Positions 10,764 through 22,600 of a DNA stretch of 64,000 nucleotides are shown here, one piece after another. Position 1 is the stretch's first letter, and the number at the start of each line of letters is the position of its first letter. The translations under genes and the position numbers were made by a program. Origin of the DNA: Blepharisma stoltei (lineage: Eukaryota; Ciliophora; Heterotrichea; Heterotrichida; Blepharismidae); contig CAJZBQ010000021.1 of NCBI GenBank assembly GCA_914767885.1, positions 868,001 to 932,000 of the forward strand, written 5' to 3'. The notes beneath the pieces were generated by a model. That model worked only from the letters and a program-made list of their open reading frames with translations. It ran no database searches and was not told the origin of the DNA.

Positions 10764-13700
10764 ATGGGAAGTTGCATCGGGAAAAGAGCAAAAATCACAG
10801 TCAGAGGGATTGAACAAAAATCGAATTATGTCGTGAACAATATCGTGCTTGACCGCTGAACTGAGCCACAGGTAAAATTATTAAGTTCAAGATTTAATCA
10901 ATATAAAGGAGTTCAAGGAATTGATAAGAAAGGGTTCACCCAAATTTTTCCTGGGATAAACAATTTTCCTCATGCAGTTATAAGTCGTTGCTTTTCGATA
11001 TTTGATGATTTTGGATATGGAATAATTTCTTTTAGAAGCTTTTGTGTTGGTCTTGCACAGGTATTGCTTGCGAATAAGGAAGAAAAGGCTGATTTTATTT
11101 ATAAGATTTATGATATTGATAGAGATGGTGTTTTAAAAGAAAACGAATATGAACTGTTTATAAAATCTGCTTCAGAAAACGAGTGTTTAAGAAATCTCTC
11201 TAAGAATCCATCGGAAAATATTTCTCTTCATAAGGAAAAATTAGGCCCAGCACCTCTTATCAAAGAAGTATTTGTTGTTTGGGCGCTAAGGAACTTAGAA
11301 CTTGATTTACTTCTTAGGCCATTTGAAATAATTCCAAGTGCTCACACAGAAAGAGATGTAATAACAAAATTATTAACTGAAGTATTGGAAGTTGGAGAAA
11401 CTGTTTTTTTGATATCAAGCCAATGGTGGGAAGTTTGAAAGAATTATGTTAATTTTGAAAATGAAGAAGCAAACATTGAAGAAAGCAACAATGAATTTGG
11501 ATCAATTTCCCCAGTCAACAGACAAAAAACAGTGGCTTTTGGAGATAAGCCTGTCGGAATTGATAATTCAAATTTATTATTGCACGACTCAAAATTCAAA
11601 TTAAAGCCGACAATTAAATATAAGCGAGACTTTATATGACTAAAGCCTAACTCCCCCCCCCCCCTCCGTGAGCGAACAAAAAAAATTTTGTTCGCTCACG
11701 GAGGGGGGTTAATTTTTTTTTTTTAAAAAAAAATTTTATATATAAATTTTATATAAAAAATATTTTTTTCGAAATTTAAAAAAATCCTAATTTGCAAAAA
11801 TTGGGAAGCAAATATTAATTTAATTTGCAAAATTTATGTTTTAAAACGCAATTTGTTTAAAATTAAACAGAATTAGCTCTAGATTTCATTATACTAATTA
11901 TCACTTATATATCAAAATTTTTTTCCATTAAAATTTTTTCTATTAAAAAAAATTTTTGTTCACTCACGGAGGTGGGGTTTTTGGTCAAAAAATGGCGATT
12001 TTTCTAATGGTTTTGTTCGCTCACGGGAGGGGGGGGGGAGTAAGGCATGGGAAAGCTTATTCAGTTGGTATGGAGGAGGTCCACCTATTGCCCGAAAAAT
12101 CATCCTGGATCGTGAAAAACCAAAAATCGAATTGTTTCCCATTTTAGTTGCCATCATTCCAGTATCAAAGCAAGGTCAAATTGCTAAAGAGCATAAAAAA
12201 AGCTTGCTCGCTTCTAAAAATGATAAAATTTCAATGTTTATGGAAGCAGCCTGCAAACTCTTCAATGTTCAAGCTGACAATTCCCGAATTTGAATTAAAT
12301 CTGGAGAAAATTGGGAAGTAGCTGACTTAAATTTAACTTTTACTGAAGCACGACAATTAGAAGACTGTGAAATTCTCCTGGAAACTGCAACTAATGAAAA
12401 AAATTCCAAGACATGGCCAAGAGATTGCATAAAAATTGAAGAAGAGCTGAAAGCAGGGGACATTGTGCACGTGAGGAGAGGGTCAAATTCTAGCATTGAT
12501 GGCATCATTTTGAATATTCAAGAAGATCGAGTTACAGTAAAAGTTGCTGATAAAACAGAAAATGTCCCAATATCAGAAATCACTAGTGCAAGGTCTTCTA
12601 ATTCAAAGCCCAGCCAAGTTCAGACTCCGATTCCTGGTATTGTCGGGCTAATTAATGTTGGAAACACATGCTATATTAATTGTATAATACAATCACTATC
12701 TCATACACCATTGCTAAAAACATTTTTAAGCAGCGAAGCAATCCTTAGCCAAATTCACACAGAAAGGGACGCTGAGAAAGGCAAAGTTACCCTTGAGCTA
12801 GCAACTATAATTAGAGAAATGTGAAGCCAGAGAGCATTGAAAATTAGCCCAAGCAAGTTTATAAAAGCATTTACCAAAATTTATTCGATTTTTGAAGGAA
12901 ACATGCAGCATGACTGTCATGAGTTTTTGAGCTTATTTATGGATAGGCTGCATGAAGATTTAATAAGGATAGGTGACGAAGTTGCTAATAAAACGATTGT
13001 TGTGGAAAATCCTATTGATAAGTTCACTGAAATCAGAGAAGCTGACGAACAATGGAGAAAACTGCAGGGAAACCAAGGCTCTGTTATAACAGATTTATGT
13101 GGAGGGCAAACCCGAACGACGCTTCGCTGCTCAAGCTGCAAAAGCAAAAGAGTCTTATTTGAAATCTTCACAAACCTCAGCCTTCCGATACCAATAAGTA
13201 TGAGCATCCCTTTATATATCACTGTGATTCCACTAAAAGGAGCAATTCAAATGATCGGAATTATGATTTCTAACTCCCCCCCCCCTCTGTGAGTGAACAA
13301 AAAAATTTTGTTAACTCACTGGGGTTAATTGTTTTTTTAAAAAATTTATATATAAATTTTATAAAAATTTTTTTTTTTCGAAATTTAAAAAAAATCCTAA
13401 TTCGCAAAAATTTGGAAAGCAAATATTAATTTAATTTGCAAAATTTATGTTTTGAAAAGCAATTCGTTTAAAATTAAACAGAATTAGCTCTAGATATCAT
13501 TATACTAATTATCATTTATATATCAATTTTTTTCCATAATTTTTTTTTCTATTTAAAAAAATTTTTGTTCACTCACAGAGGGTGGGTTTTTGGGCAAAAA
13601 ATAGCGATTTTTCTAATGGTTTTGTTCACTCACGGAGGGGGGAGTAAGTATGTTCAGGTTGACGATCTATTAGCTGAAATTAGTGAAATGTCAAAAATAA

Positions 13701-15037
13701 ACAAGGAAAGCCTTTATCTTGCAGAGCTTAGCAATAAGTCTCAATTATCTCATTTTGATTCTCATAAAAATGAAATTCTCGTTCGATTGGGTATCACTAC
13801 AAGGTCTAATCTGTATGCTTATGAAGTGATTCGAACTGTCCAAGAAGCAGAAACCATAGGCGGCAAAAAGGTTCTTCCTCCACAGGTTCAAGGAATCAAT
13901 GATTTTAGAATTGGAGACCAAGTAGATATTGAAACAGCACATGGTTGGGGGACAGGCCGCATCAAAGATATCCGCCAAGTGAATGGAAAATTTGAATATT
14001 TAATCATCTTTGATTTAGAAATCCTGAGGTCTGACTGAGTTCTGCATTCTCAAGTAGCTCAGTTCCGATCACACACAAAGCCAGATAACCCATCTACTCT
14101 GCAAATTCTCCTTGCTAATACAGCTATTGTCAATGGAGTTCGTGAACCTATTGGCATGCCGTTTATTCTCTCCATTGGAAACTGGTACACTTTAGCTGAT
14201 TTATTTGATTTAGCAATCAAAAATGCTTGTAGACTTTTCAAAAGAGAATATGAACATGAGCTAAGAGGAAACAGGAACATCAATGACTTTTTTCAGCTTG
14301 TAATTATTGACCCAGCCACACTTGGCTGTGGAAACTGCAGGAAATGTTCAGGCTGTCCTTTGCCAAGAAACAAGTCAGATGTAAAAGTGTTTGGAACCAA
14401 TATGCAAAGAGTTGGCTTAGCATTAGACTGAAACCAAAGATATTTTTCAGGCGAAATTAAAGAGCATCGCAGCTTCAAAGAAGTTAGGGCAAAAGAAGAG
14501 CAGCTTTTCCAGCCCATTGACATTTCACTCTGCCTAAAAGCCTTTACTGAAGAAGAAAAGCTTGATGGGAGCTGTGAAAAATGTGGGGAAAAAGAGATGA
14601 AGATGCATATGGAAATATGAAGAACTCCTGATATATTAATTTTGTCACTGAAAAGGTTCTCATATCAAGATGGATGCCTTGAAAAAATTGACCAAGACGT
14701 CAGTTTCCCAATTTTTGCTTTCGATATCTCAGAATGAGTAAAAGGCATCGAAAGCTCTAATGGGTTAACACTCAGCACAACAGCTCTCCAGAATGCATAT
14801 GATTTATATGCCATTGTCTACCACTCAGGAAGCATCACTGGAGGGCATTATACAGCAACGTGCCAGAATTACGAGTCTGAAGAGCAAAAATGGTTTCATT
14901 TTGACGATGATTATGTATTTGAACTTGTTGATGGAACTGAAGATTCCATTCCTATAAGAAATGCATATATGTTATTCTATAGGAGACGCAAATTCTCCTC
15001 AAGTAATGTTATTAACCTAGCTTATCAATGTGGCTAA
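10764..15037 (+). CDS. EF-hand/DUSP/USP deubiquitinase, USP32-like
   Basis: After removal of two IESs (11648-12040, 13271-13644) the CDS is 3507 nt (1168 aa). It starts MGSCIGK, a good N-myristoylation/palmitoylation context. Order: EF-hand region ([17 protein letters not shown], about residue 110); DUSP domain ending [17 protein letters not shown]; ubiquitin-like segment; USP core with Cys box [14 protein letters not shown], CxxC zinc-finger parts ([14 protein letters not shown]), a [10 protein letters not shown] insert resembling a small beta-barrel, and His box [12 protein letters not shown] with WFHFDDDYV. Catalytic residues are intact. EF-hand plus DUSP plus USP is the arrangement of USP32. 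The myristoyl-like start suggests membrane association, where human USP32 instead uses a C-terminal lipid (known for the family). TGA Trp codons occur throughout. Confidence 0.9.
11648..12040 (+). mobile_element. full-length family I MITE-like IES
   Basis: A 393-bp IES inside the DUSP-coding exon. The left end is TAACTCC plus poly-C then CTCCGTGAGCGAACAAAA, immediately followed by its own reverse complement (a terminal hairpin, to about 11706). The right end has two tandem copies of the TTGTTC(A/G)CTCACGG motif and poly-G ending GAGTTA. Excision at TA gives [18 protein letters not shown]. Same length as the copy at 26124, which is inverted. Confidence 0.93.
13271..13644 (+). mobile_element. 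family I MITE-like IES
   Basis: A 374-bp IES in the USP core of the USP32-like gene, same orientation as 11648. It starts TAACTCCCCCCCCCTCTGTG, has the left hairpin, the conserved interior around TAAAATTAAACAGAATTAGC, and ends GGAGGGGGGAGTAA. Excision joins [16 protein letters not shown] in frame. Confidence 0.92.
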
Positions 15038-15070
15038 GTAGCTTATTTATTAATTTAGGTAATCGTTAAT

Positions 15071-15928
15071 ATGTCCACGGTAGCTTTTCAGCAAAGCTAT
15101 AATACAGATGAAAACTTTTTCCTAAAAACCTTAAGTGAGATCCAAAAGGTAGGCCAAGAAGAGTTAGAGGCTCTTCCACACAAGACACTAATAAATTTGT
15201 TGAAAATATCTATTCTGGGAATGAAGTACTTTACTGAAGATTTAAATAAGGATTCAAATGAATTAGGAGAAGATGTAAGTGATTTCATTGCTTATATTAA
15301 TGAATATGCAAGTAAAAGAGAAGCTACACCAAACTGCCAGAAAAATTGTGAAAATGATGCTTATAAAGGTGAAATAGAAATAAAACGCCAATTTGAGGAA
15401 TTAAAGGAGAAATATGATCGACTGAAGCTTCAAAATGATGAAATAAGCAAAGAAGTTTCATTTGAATATAGATATGGGGCAGATACTAAATATGCGAATA
15501 AATATAAACATTATGACCGCATCCATGAAAAGGAATTGAAAATAAGGGAAAACATCTGTGAAGAACTTGAAATGAATTTTAAGAAGCTTTTTGAAGATCA
15601 GTCTTTTGAACTAGCTGATGTAGATGAAAGTAAAAGTATTGAAATTAATGAAGCAGCAAATTGTAACATTGAAGAAGGTGAAATTAATGATTTATCTTGC
15701 GATGAAGGTGTTGAAAAACGTTCTGTGCTTAAAACCAAATTCAAAAGAAAAAAAATCAAGCAAGCAATAGAATGTCGCGCATTTAAAGACATAAGAAGTA
15801 TATCAGAATTAGATTTTTCAATAAAATCAGCAGCCTTTCAAGATGGAAAGCAATTATGCCAGATTAAGCTAGCTCATCCTACAACTTGACTTGATAAAAA
15901 TTTTTTTTTGCCGTCAGTAGAGATTTAA
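15071..15928 (+). CDS. coiled-coil protein, function unknown
   Basis: 285 aa when the TGA at 15887 is read as Trp; the frame then ends with TAA at 15926-15928. A heptad-rich helical section lies around residues 100-190 (EEIKRQFEELKEKYDRL-like), followed by an acidic stretch and a basic KRKKIKQ cluster. No family recognised. It follows the USP32-like gene by only 33 bp on the same strand. Confidence 0.7.
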
Positions 15929-16662
15929 TAAATTTCTTTATAAAAAAAGTCATATAAAGTTTTAATAATAATTATTTTTAAAACTCCAAACAATACAAAT
16001 AGATGAGAGTAAAAATGCAATTAAATTTATTAACTTTATATTTAAGAATACGAGCTGTTTAAAATTTATATGAATTAACAGAATATTTATGACATATATT
16101 TATTATAATATTTTTTATTAAATTTTTTTCTCACTCACATAGGGATTAATTTATTTAAAAGGTCTTTTTCAATAGTTTTGTTCACTCAAGGAGAGAACGA
16201 TCAAGAAAAAATGATATAAAAGAAGCAGACAAGACAAAGTCATTTAAAAAGGGAAAAAATAAAGTTAGAGATGACAATGCTACAATACTAATATTATTTT
16301 AAATTTTATTGTGTATTGCTTCTTCAGAATGATGATTTGGGTATGCATAGGTTCACCCTTTTAAATCCCTTGGCTGGTGACGGCAGCAGTCATCTTGTCT
16401 AGCAAGCATTCCAGAAGACGCACCAAATGGGCTAGGAATTCTTCACGAGCCACGCTTAGCCTTGCCCGAATCTAGTAGAGAAGGTCAGATGCAATCACTT
16501 CCCTAGCCATTTATTTATTTATTTATTAAGATGGCAATCCAATATTTATATTGGTCGAAGGATTTATTTAGCTATAAAATATGTTAATTAAAATAAATCA
16601 TATTAATTAATTGCGCACATTTTTGACCAAAAATAATTGTAACTTATTAATTATGCTAAAGT
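15929..16662. other. intergenic spacer with element remnants
   Basis: No gene seen in 734 bp. About 15960-16200 is a decayed family I MITE: the TTTTGTTCACTCAAGGAG end and the AATTAACAGAATATT-type core are recognisable, but the left hairpin is gone. About 16340-16510 is a GC-rich block followed by an ATTT-repeat tail, resembling a short retroposon in plus orientation; no target duplication found. Confidence 0.45.
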
Positions 16663-19600
16663 TACAAATGGCATCATCGTTATTTTTCTATGCTCTCTTG
16701 AATAAAGATCTAAGTTCCATATCTGAGCTTTCTCTTTGTTCAATGCATATATAACTGTTTCTTCTCCTTTTGGTAGGCACATTGCCATAACCGTTGACTT
16801 CACATCTTTATAAACTTTCATATCGTCAAAAATGCTACAAAATCCTATGCTTTCAGTCCCTCCAGTGATTAAGTATTCTCCAGACTGATTAAATTGTATG
16901 CTTCAAATCAGATCACTTTTCACTGTCAAAGTATTTGCAATTTCTCCATTCAGATAATAAAGTAGTATTTTATTTTCTTCGCTTATTGCTGATGCAATGA
17001 TTCCGAGCTCGCTAATCGCAATTGCCTTCGGCGGTGTTTGACTTGTTTTTAAGAAAGATCTTAAACAGTCAGCAGACCGAATGTCATGCATTAAAATAGT
17101 CCCATTAGAAGATAACGACACTAATATTTGATAACTGGCTGATGCAGAAATTTGTCTTATTCCTACAGTATGTCCTAACTCCCCCCCCCCCCTCCGTGAG
17201 CGAACAAAACCATTAGAAAAATCGCCATTTTTTGACCAAAAACCCACCCTCCGTGAGTGAACAAAAATTTTTTTAATAGAAAAAAATTTTAATGGAAAAA
17301 AATTTTGATATATAAGTGATAATTAGTATAATGAAATCTAGAGCTAATTCTGTTTAATTTTAAACAAATTGCGTTTTAAAACATAAATTTTTGCAAATTA
17401 AATTAATATTTGCTTCCCAATTTTTGCAAATTAGGATTTTTTTAAATTTCGAAAAAAATATTTTTTATAAAATTTATATATAAATTTGTTTTAAAAAAAA
17501 AAAATTAACCCCCCTCCGTGAGCGAACAAAATTTTTTTGTTCGCTCACGGAGGGGGGGGGGGGAGTAAGAAGATTCTTCTGGGTTTCACAAATTTTTGGT
17601 TTTTCCCCATATGTCCCCACGAGCATATTGAAGTATCTAAGCTTCCAGTAAATAAATAGTCATCAGTGCTTGTTACACATGTCACTAATCCTGCATGATG
17701 ATGGACTGACTCTATTAAATTTCCTTTCAGGCCATGTATTTTAAATGAGTTGTCAATATGAAATCCTGAAATTATGTATTTTTCGCCCCACATGCAGTAT
17801 TGATGAGGCCCTCTGTCAAGTATAACGCGCGAATCATCATTATTGAAGGTATGCTTCCATTGCGGCTCTTCTTTCCAATTTTCCAAGTTTAAATCTCTTG
17901 CAGCTTCTAAAATGTAATCTTGGTAGCTTGATGGATAATCCAACCTCATTTCGCCTATTTCTTTTTTAAAGCCAATTCTAAATACTGAAATAGTCCCATT
18001 TCCAGTCAGTTTTATTCCAATTATTGCGTTCAATGTAGAAAATAAAGCAAAAATTTTCCCAGAAAATTCAATAGGCTTTGAATTATCTATTTCCATTTTT
18101 TGGCCCATGGCTTTAGAAAACACAGAAACTTGTTTAAATTCTTGATCCTTTTTAGGGTGCTGAGTTTTAAAAAGCTGTACCGGAGTTTGGCCAAAATGAA
18201 CGACTTGCTCTATTATAGGAAGAATTGATTCCATTGATTCACATCTTTCTAGAAGCCTTTGGACTGTTTCCTCATAAGATGTATAATAAAATTTGTTCAA
18301 GGCGAGCTCTGCTTGCACACCTCTTTGTTTGAAGCCAAAAATTAAATCAATTCAATGGTTGAGGTTCTGGCTGACATAGTCAGATTCTAAGGCTTGCCTA
18401 TGTATTCTGATAAAATTAAGAGGGGAGCCTTTTGCCCAAATAGGGAGAGCTACACTTGTGATGGGTTCTTCTTTGCCTTGCTGCGTTCCTAAATCTATTT
18501 TATTGATATTAATAAGCATTTCTGGAAGATAAAACAACTCTGGAATCATTTCTTTGACGTCTCCAGAGACATTTTGTGAGGTCTCTCATGATGCTTGGAT
18601 TGAGTAAAACAGTCTATCTGCGCAGTCAAATTTCCCGCCTTGTAAAGCTATTGCTTGATCTGTGAAAGGTTGAAGTCGAACTAAATAGTGCACAACAACC
18701 CCAGCGCTTGAATAATGCGAGCCATAATGAAATGGCCTTACAATATCATCTTCTTCCCAGTTGCTGTATTTCCTTGCTAATTCTACTTGAGCTTCTTTTG
18801 TTTGAGCTCCAATTGGGAACTTTAGATCTCTAAAAGTGACTTCTTCATCAGAAAAATCTAAAACTTCAGACTCAAAATCTTTAATGAGCCATGGAAATAC
18901 AGGATACTGGTTGATATCATTAAATGAGCGACTTGCCAATTTATTTAAGACTGTGAGATACTCGAAGTTGCTTAATTTTCCCAATTTCCATGCCTTTGTG
19001 TACTTTTGGGCATATTTTTGATCAATTTTTTCGACAACATGAACTCCGTGTTTTTTCCACGCCTTCATTTCTTTTAAGCACTCTTCTCTTTTATCATTTT
19101 CAAACAAATTCAGCAGACAGGATTTTCCTGATCTGAAAAACACTTCAATTGCTGTATGCCTATGAATGACTCTCCTTGGCAAAACTTCACTTATTTCATC
19201 GACTGACCATATTTGCTTGCATTTCTTTTTGTACCTCGAGAACTGAAGAACTGATGCAAAATACTCGTCAGCCTGCGGATTTTCCTCACCTTCACTTGTA
19301 AAAAGCATTCAGGTATTGGACACCTCAAGAGACCCAATGTAGTTTCCTTTAATTTTTATTCGTTCGCATGGGAATTTAACAGCTAACTTTGAAGTGCTTT
19401 CTTCCAAAATGATTTCTTCGTCAACTTCTTCCTCAATTGTTTCTGGAAGAGGGCTGCTTTCTGACTCCTCTTCAGCTGTCGTGGCTGTGGTTGATGGGTA
19501 TAAAATTGCGCTGTCTATGCTGTTTTTTCTTTCGTCATCTTTTAATAGAACCGAGCACTCTCTTGCCATTTCTTGAGTGATTTGTGATGTCATTGTTGCT

Positions 19601-22600
19601 GTTGACGAAGAGGAACGGACAATTGAAATCCTTGGCTCATCATCTATAGCTTGCAGCAGAGGCATCCTTCCGAATTTATCTAGAGAAGACCTTATTTTAT
19701 ATTTGAGTTCTGACTTGGAGTTTATTAATTTCAATTCTTTGTATTTCTTGGTAAAGTCGTGGTATTTCTTTGTCAACAAAAGTTTGTTCCTCTCTAAGCA
19801 TTGTTCATGAATATGCTGCTTATTTCTTAGCTCACTCACCTGACTGATGATACCTAAATGTGAAGCATCTCTGGAGTTTCGTTTCTCATATATAGCAGAG
19901 TTGAATTCATAATTAACAGCTGAAGAAATTATGTTCAGCTTCATAGATGTTAAAGCAAGCATGATTAAATGCACACTGTTAATTCATACAGACGACAGTA
20001 AAAGATCTTTTAGGCTCGACTCAGAATCTTTAGCTTGCTTGAGTGTATCTCCCATCATTCTGCATTTTTCCTTAAAGATTTCTAAGCTTATCTCTCCTTC
20101 GCTTGGGCAGACATAAGATGATTGGTTTTTGCTTCCTTTATATCTTGATCTGCAAGTCCCATAGAACTCAGAAGAATGCTCCATAAAGAAATCTGGAAAT
20201 CCCAGCATCTCTTCATCAGTCAGATGGCTTGCCATATTTTTAATCACGTTTCAAGCTTCAACACTTTTAATAAATTCTTTCAAAAAAGTAAGTAAAGGCT
20301 GACTGCCGTCATTATTTAGCAATTCTACGCATTCAGAAATTATGTAGATTACTAACTCCCCCCCGATCCTTGATCGAACGACTCGCCATCGTTCGATCAA
20401 GGGATGGGGGTTAAAAAAAATTTTTTTGGGAAAAAAAATTTTATATATAAAATAAAATATATATAAATTTGTTTTATTTACTTTTAAATAAGAGGGTTAA
20501 GAGTATTTAATAATTATTTTTACAGCAAAAAATTGAATTAATTTCATAAAAATACCAATTTTTTTATATTTTAATTTATTAGTTACCCCTTTAAACTGTA
20601 TAAATTTTAATTTGTTACTTATTAAATTAAAATTTGTTTTTTAAAAATTTTAAAAAACTCTATTTTATTAGATTATTGAGTTTTTAAGCCCATGTTGATG
20701 ACTAAATTACTTTGAATAGTTGATTCCGAAGCTTTCTATCGTCTCAAAGTCTCTGAAAACAACTTCATTAGGTACATCTTCCCAAGCTTTTGATAACTAT
20801 TATATTTTTATATATATAAAAATTGTCATGATATGAAAATCGTTCGATCAAGGATGGGGGTTAATTTCCCCAATTTTTAGGAATTTTTACAGTCATTACA
20901 TTACATTAGAATTTATATCGCTTAACGTCCACTACGGGGTTACAACTCCAGGTTTATCACTCGCCTTTCGTCGCATCGGGCCCACCAGTCTGCTGGAGAC
21001 AAACTCGCTTCGATCACCAAGGTGCTTCTGGGGCAAATGTCCACGTCTTCGACGGCTCATGGATGAGCTACTTGCTTGTACATGGGTTGCTTTTCCGAAA
21101 AAAACCCAAAAAATGGATTTTTTCTGGTCGGCTATCGGCAAAAAGGAAAAATGCAAAGCCTGGGACGTAACGCCCAGTTTCACGATAGGGAGTTGCCCGA
21201 ATGGTCCAGAGGACTTTGCTGGGCTTCCCCTTTCCAACCTTGCACCCTCCTTCCCCACGAGGAAAAATCCACCTCTGAGAATAGACTAGGGCTAGGCTCT
21301 GAAAGCTACCAGAATTGCTTACCTAGCATTGCTGTCCATCTCTGAAATGGTAAAACCTTGCCGGATATAATTAAAATATGAGTCGAGGCTGCATGGCCGG
21401 GAGGCCATGCCCAGACGAAGACGCCATATTTTAATTATGGAATTTTTACAGTCAATCGTTCGATCAAGGATGGGGGGGGGGGGAGTAAGAAATCGACTGT
21501 ATAAAATCAGTCAGTTTCCAATGCAAACCTCGAGTAAATTCCGATTTTGCAGTCAAAAGAATCATAAAGAATCTTTTCTCATTCCTGACTTGAAATGGGA
21601 TTTAGAATCAAAAAAGGATCATGAGGAGACCCTTCGCCTTTTAGTAATAACGATAGCTCATCTATTAGTTCTTGGTCTTGACATATATCAAGGCCAACTA
21701 GAATAAGCTTCAAAATCAACCTCAAAAACCCTCCTTCTCTGCCAGAAACATCTCATATGCAGATGCTTCTATCTTTGACTTCATGACAAATTGTTTTTTG
21801 GATTGTCAATGATATCTTAGGGATATAAGGGAATGTGCAGCAGGTTAAGCCAAGTTCTTTTCCAATAGTTATCAGCGTCTTCAAAATTTTATAATATAAA
21901 TGCTTGTTAATATTTCCTTGAGCTGTGAGTTCTGGATTCAATAAATCTTCAAAAATGCAGGAAAACCCAATAAAACTGTTCAGATTTCCCTTAAAAACTT
22001 CGCGAGTAATCCCTGATTCTAATATTTTTTCATATATCTCAATGGAGCTGGATATTTCGTTATTAATTCTGGCGACTTCTAACAAAAACTCTCGAAGCTT
22101 ATTCCAGTTATAAAAACTTGATTCGCTGGTAAAAAGAACAACTATTATTTCCTCAAAAACTTTGCTTTGAGATAATTCCTTATAAATTTGAGTCAGCCAA
22201 TTCGGGAAATTGCTGCTTTCACATAGAATTGAGTTAAAATTGGGGATTTCAGCTGAAAGGCTTATCAGTTCAGAAAGTATCATTTCCTTTTCTGGGCTCA
22301 AGGGGATTCTTTTGGTAATCAAGCTTACAAGTTTCAATAATCTTTCTTGAACTTCTGCTGAATGGGATTTCAATAACTCAAATGCAGCTTTGCAACTGCT
22401 ATAATTGATTCCATATAAAGATTCATCCAGCTCTGTAAATAAATTATCTAGGTTTCTCAAGTCACCTTCTCGACTGTAATCTTCAATAAATCTAAGCAAA
22501 ACGCGGAAAGCTAAGCATTGCAAGTTAGTATCCTTTTTTTCTTCATTGATTATATAAAAAATAACACTCGAAATATCAAAAGTGCATTTCTTCGCTATTT

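Noticed and set aside
20932-21345. Frames inside the family A retroposon (e.g. [17 protein letters not shown])
   Set aside because: Present in different frames in different copies and not conserved as protein; the element is probably non-coding.
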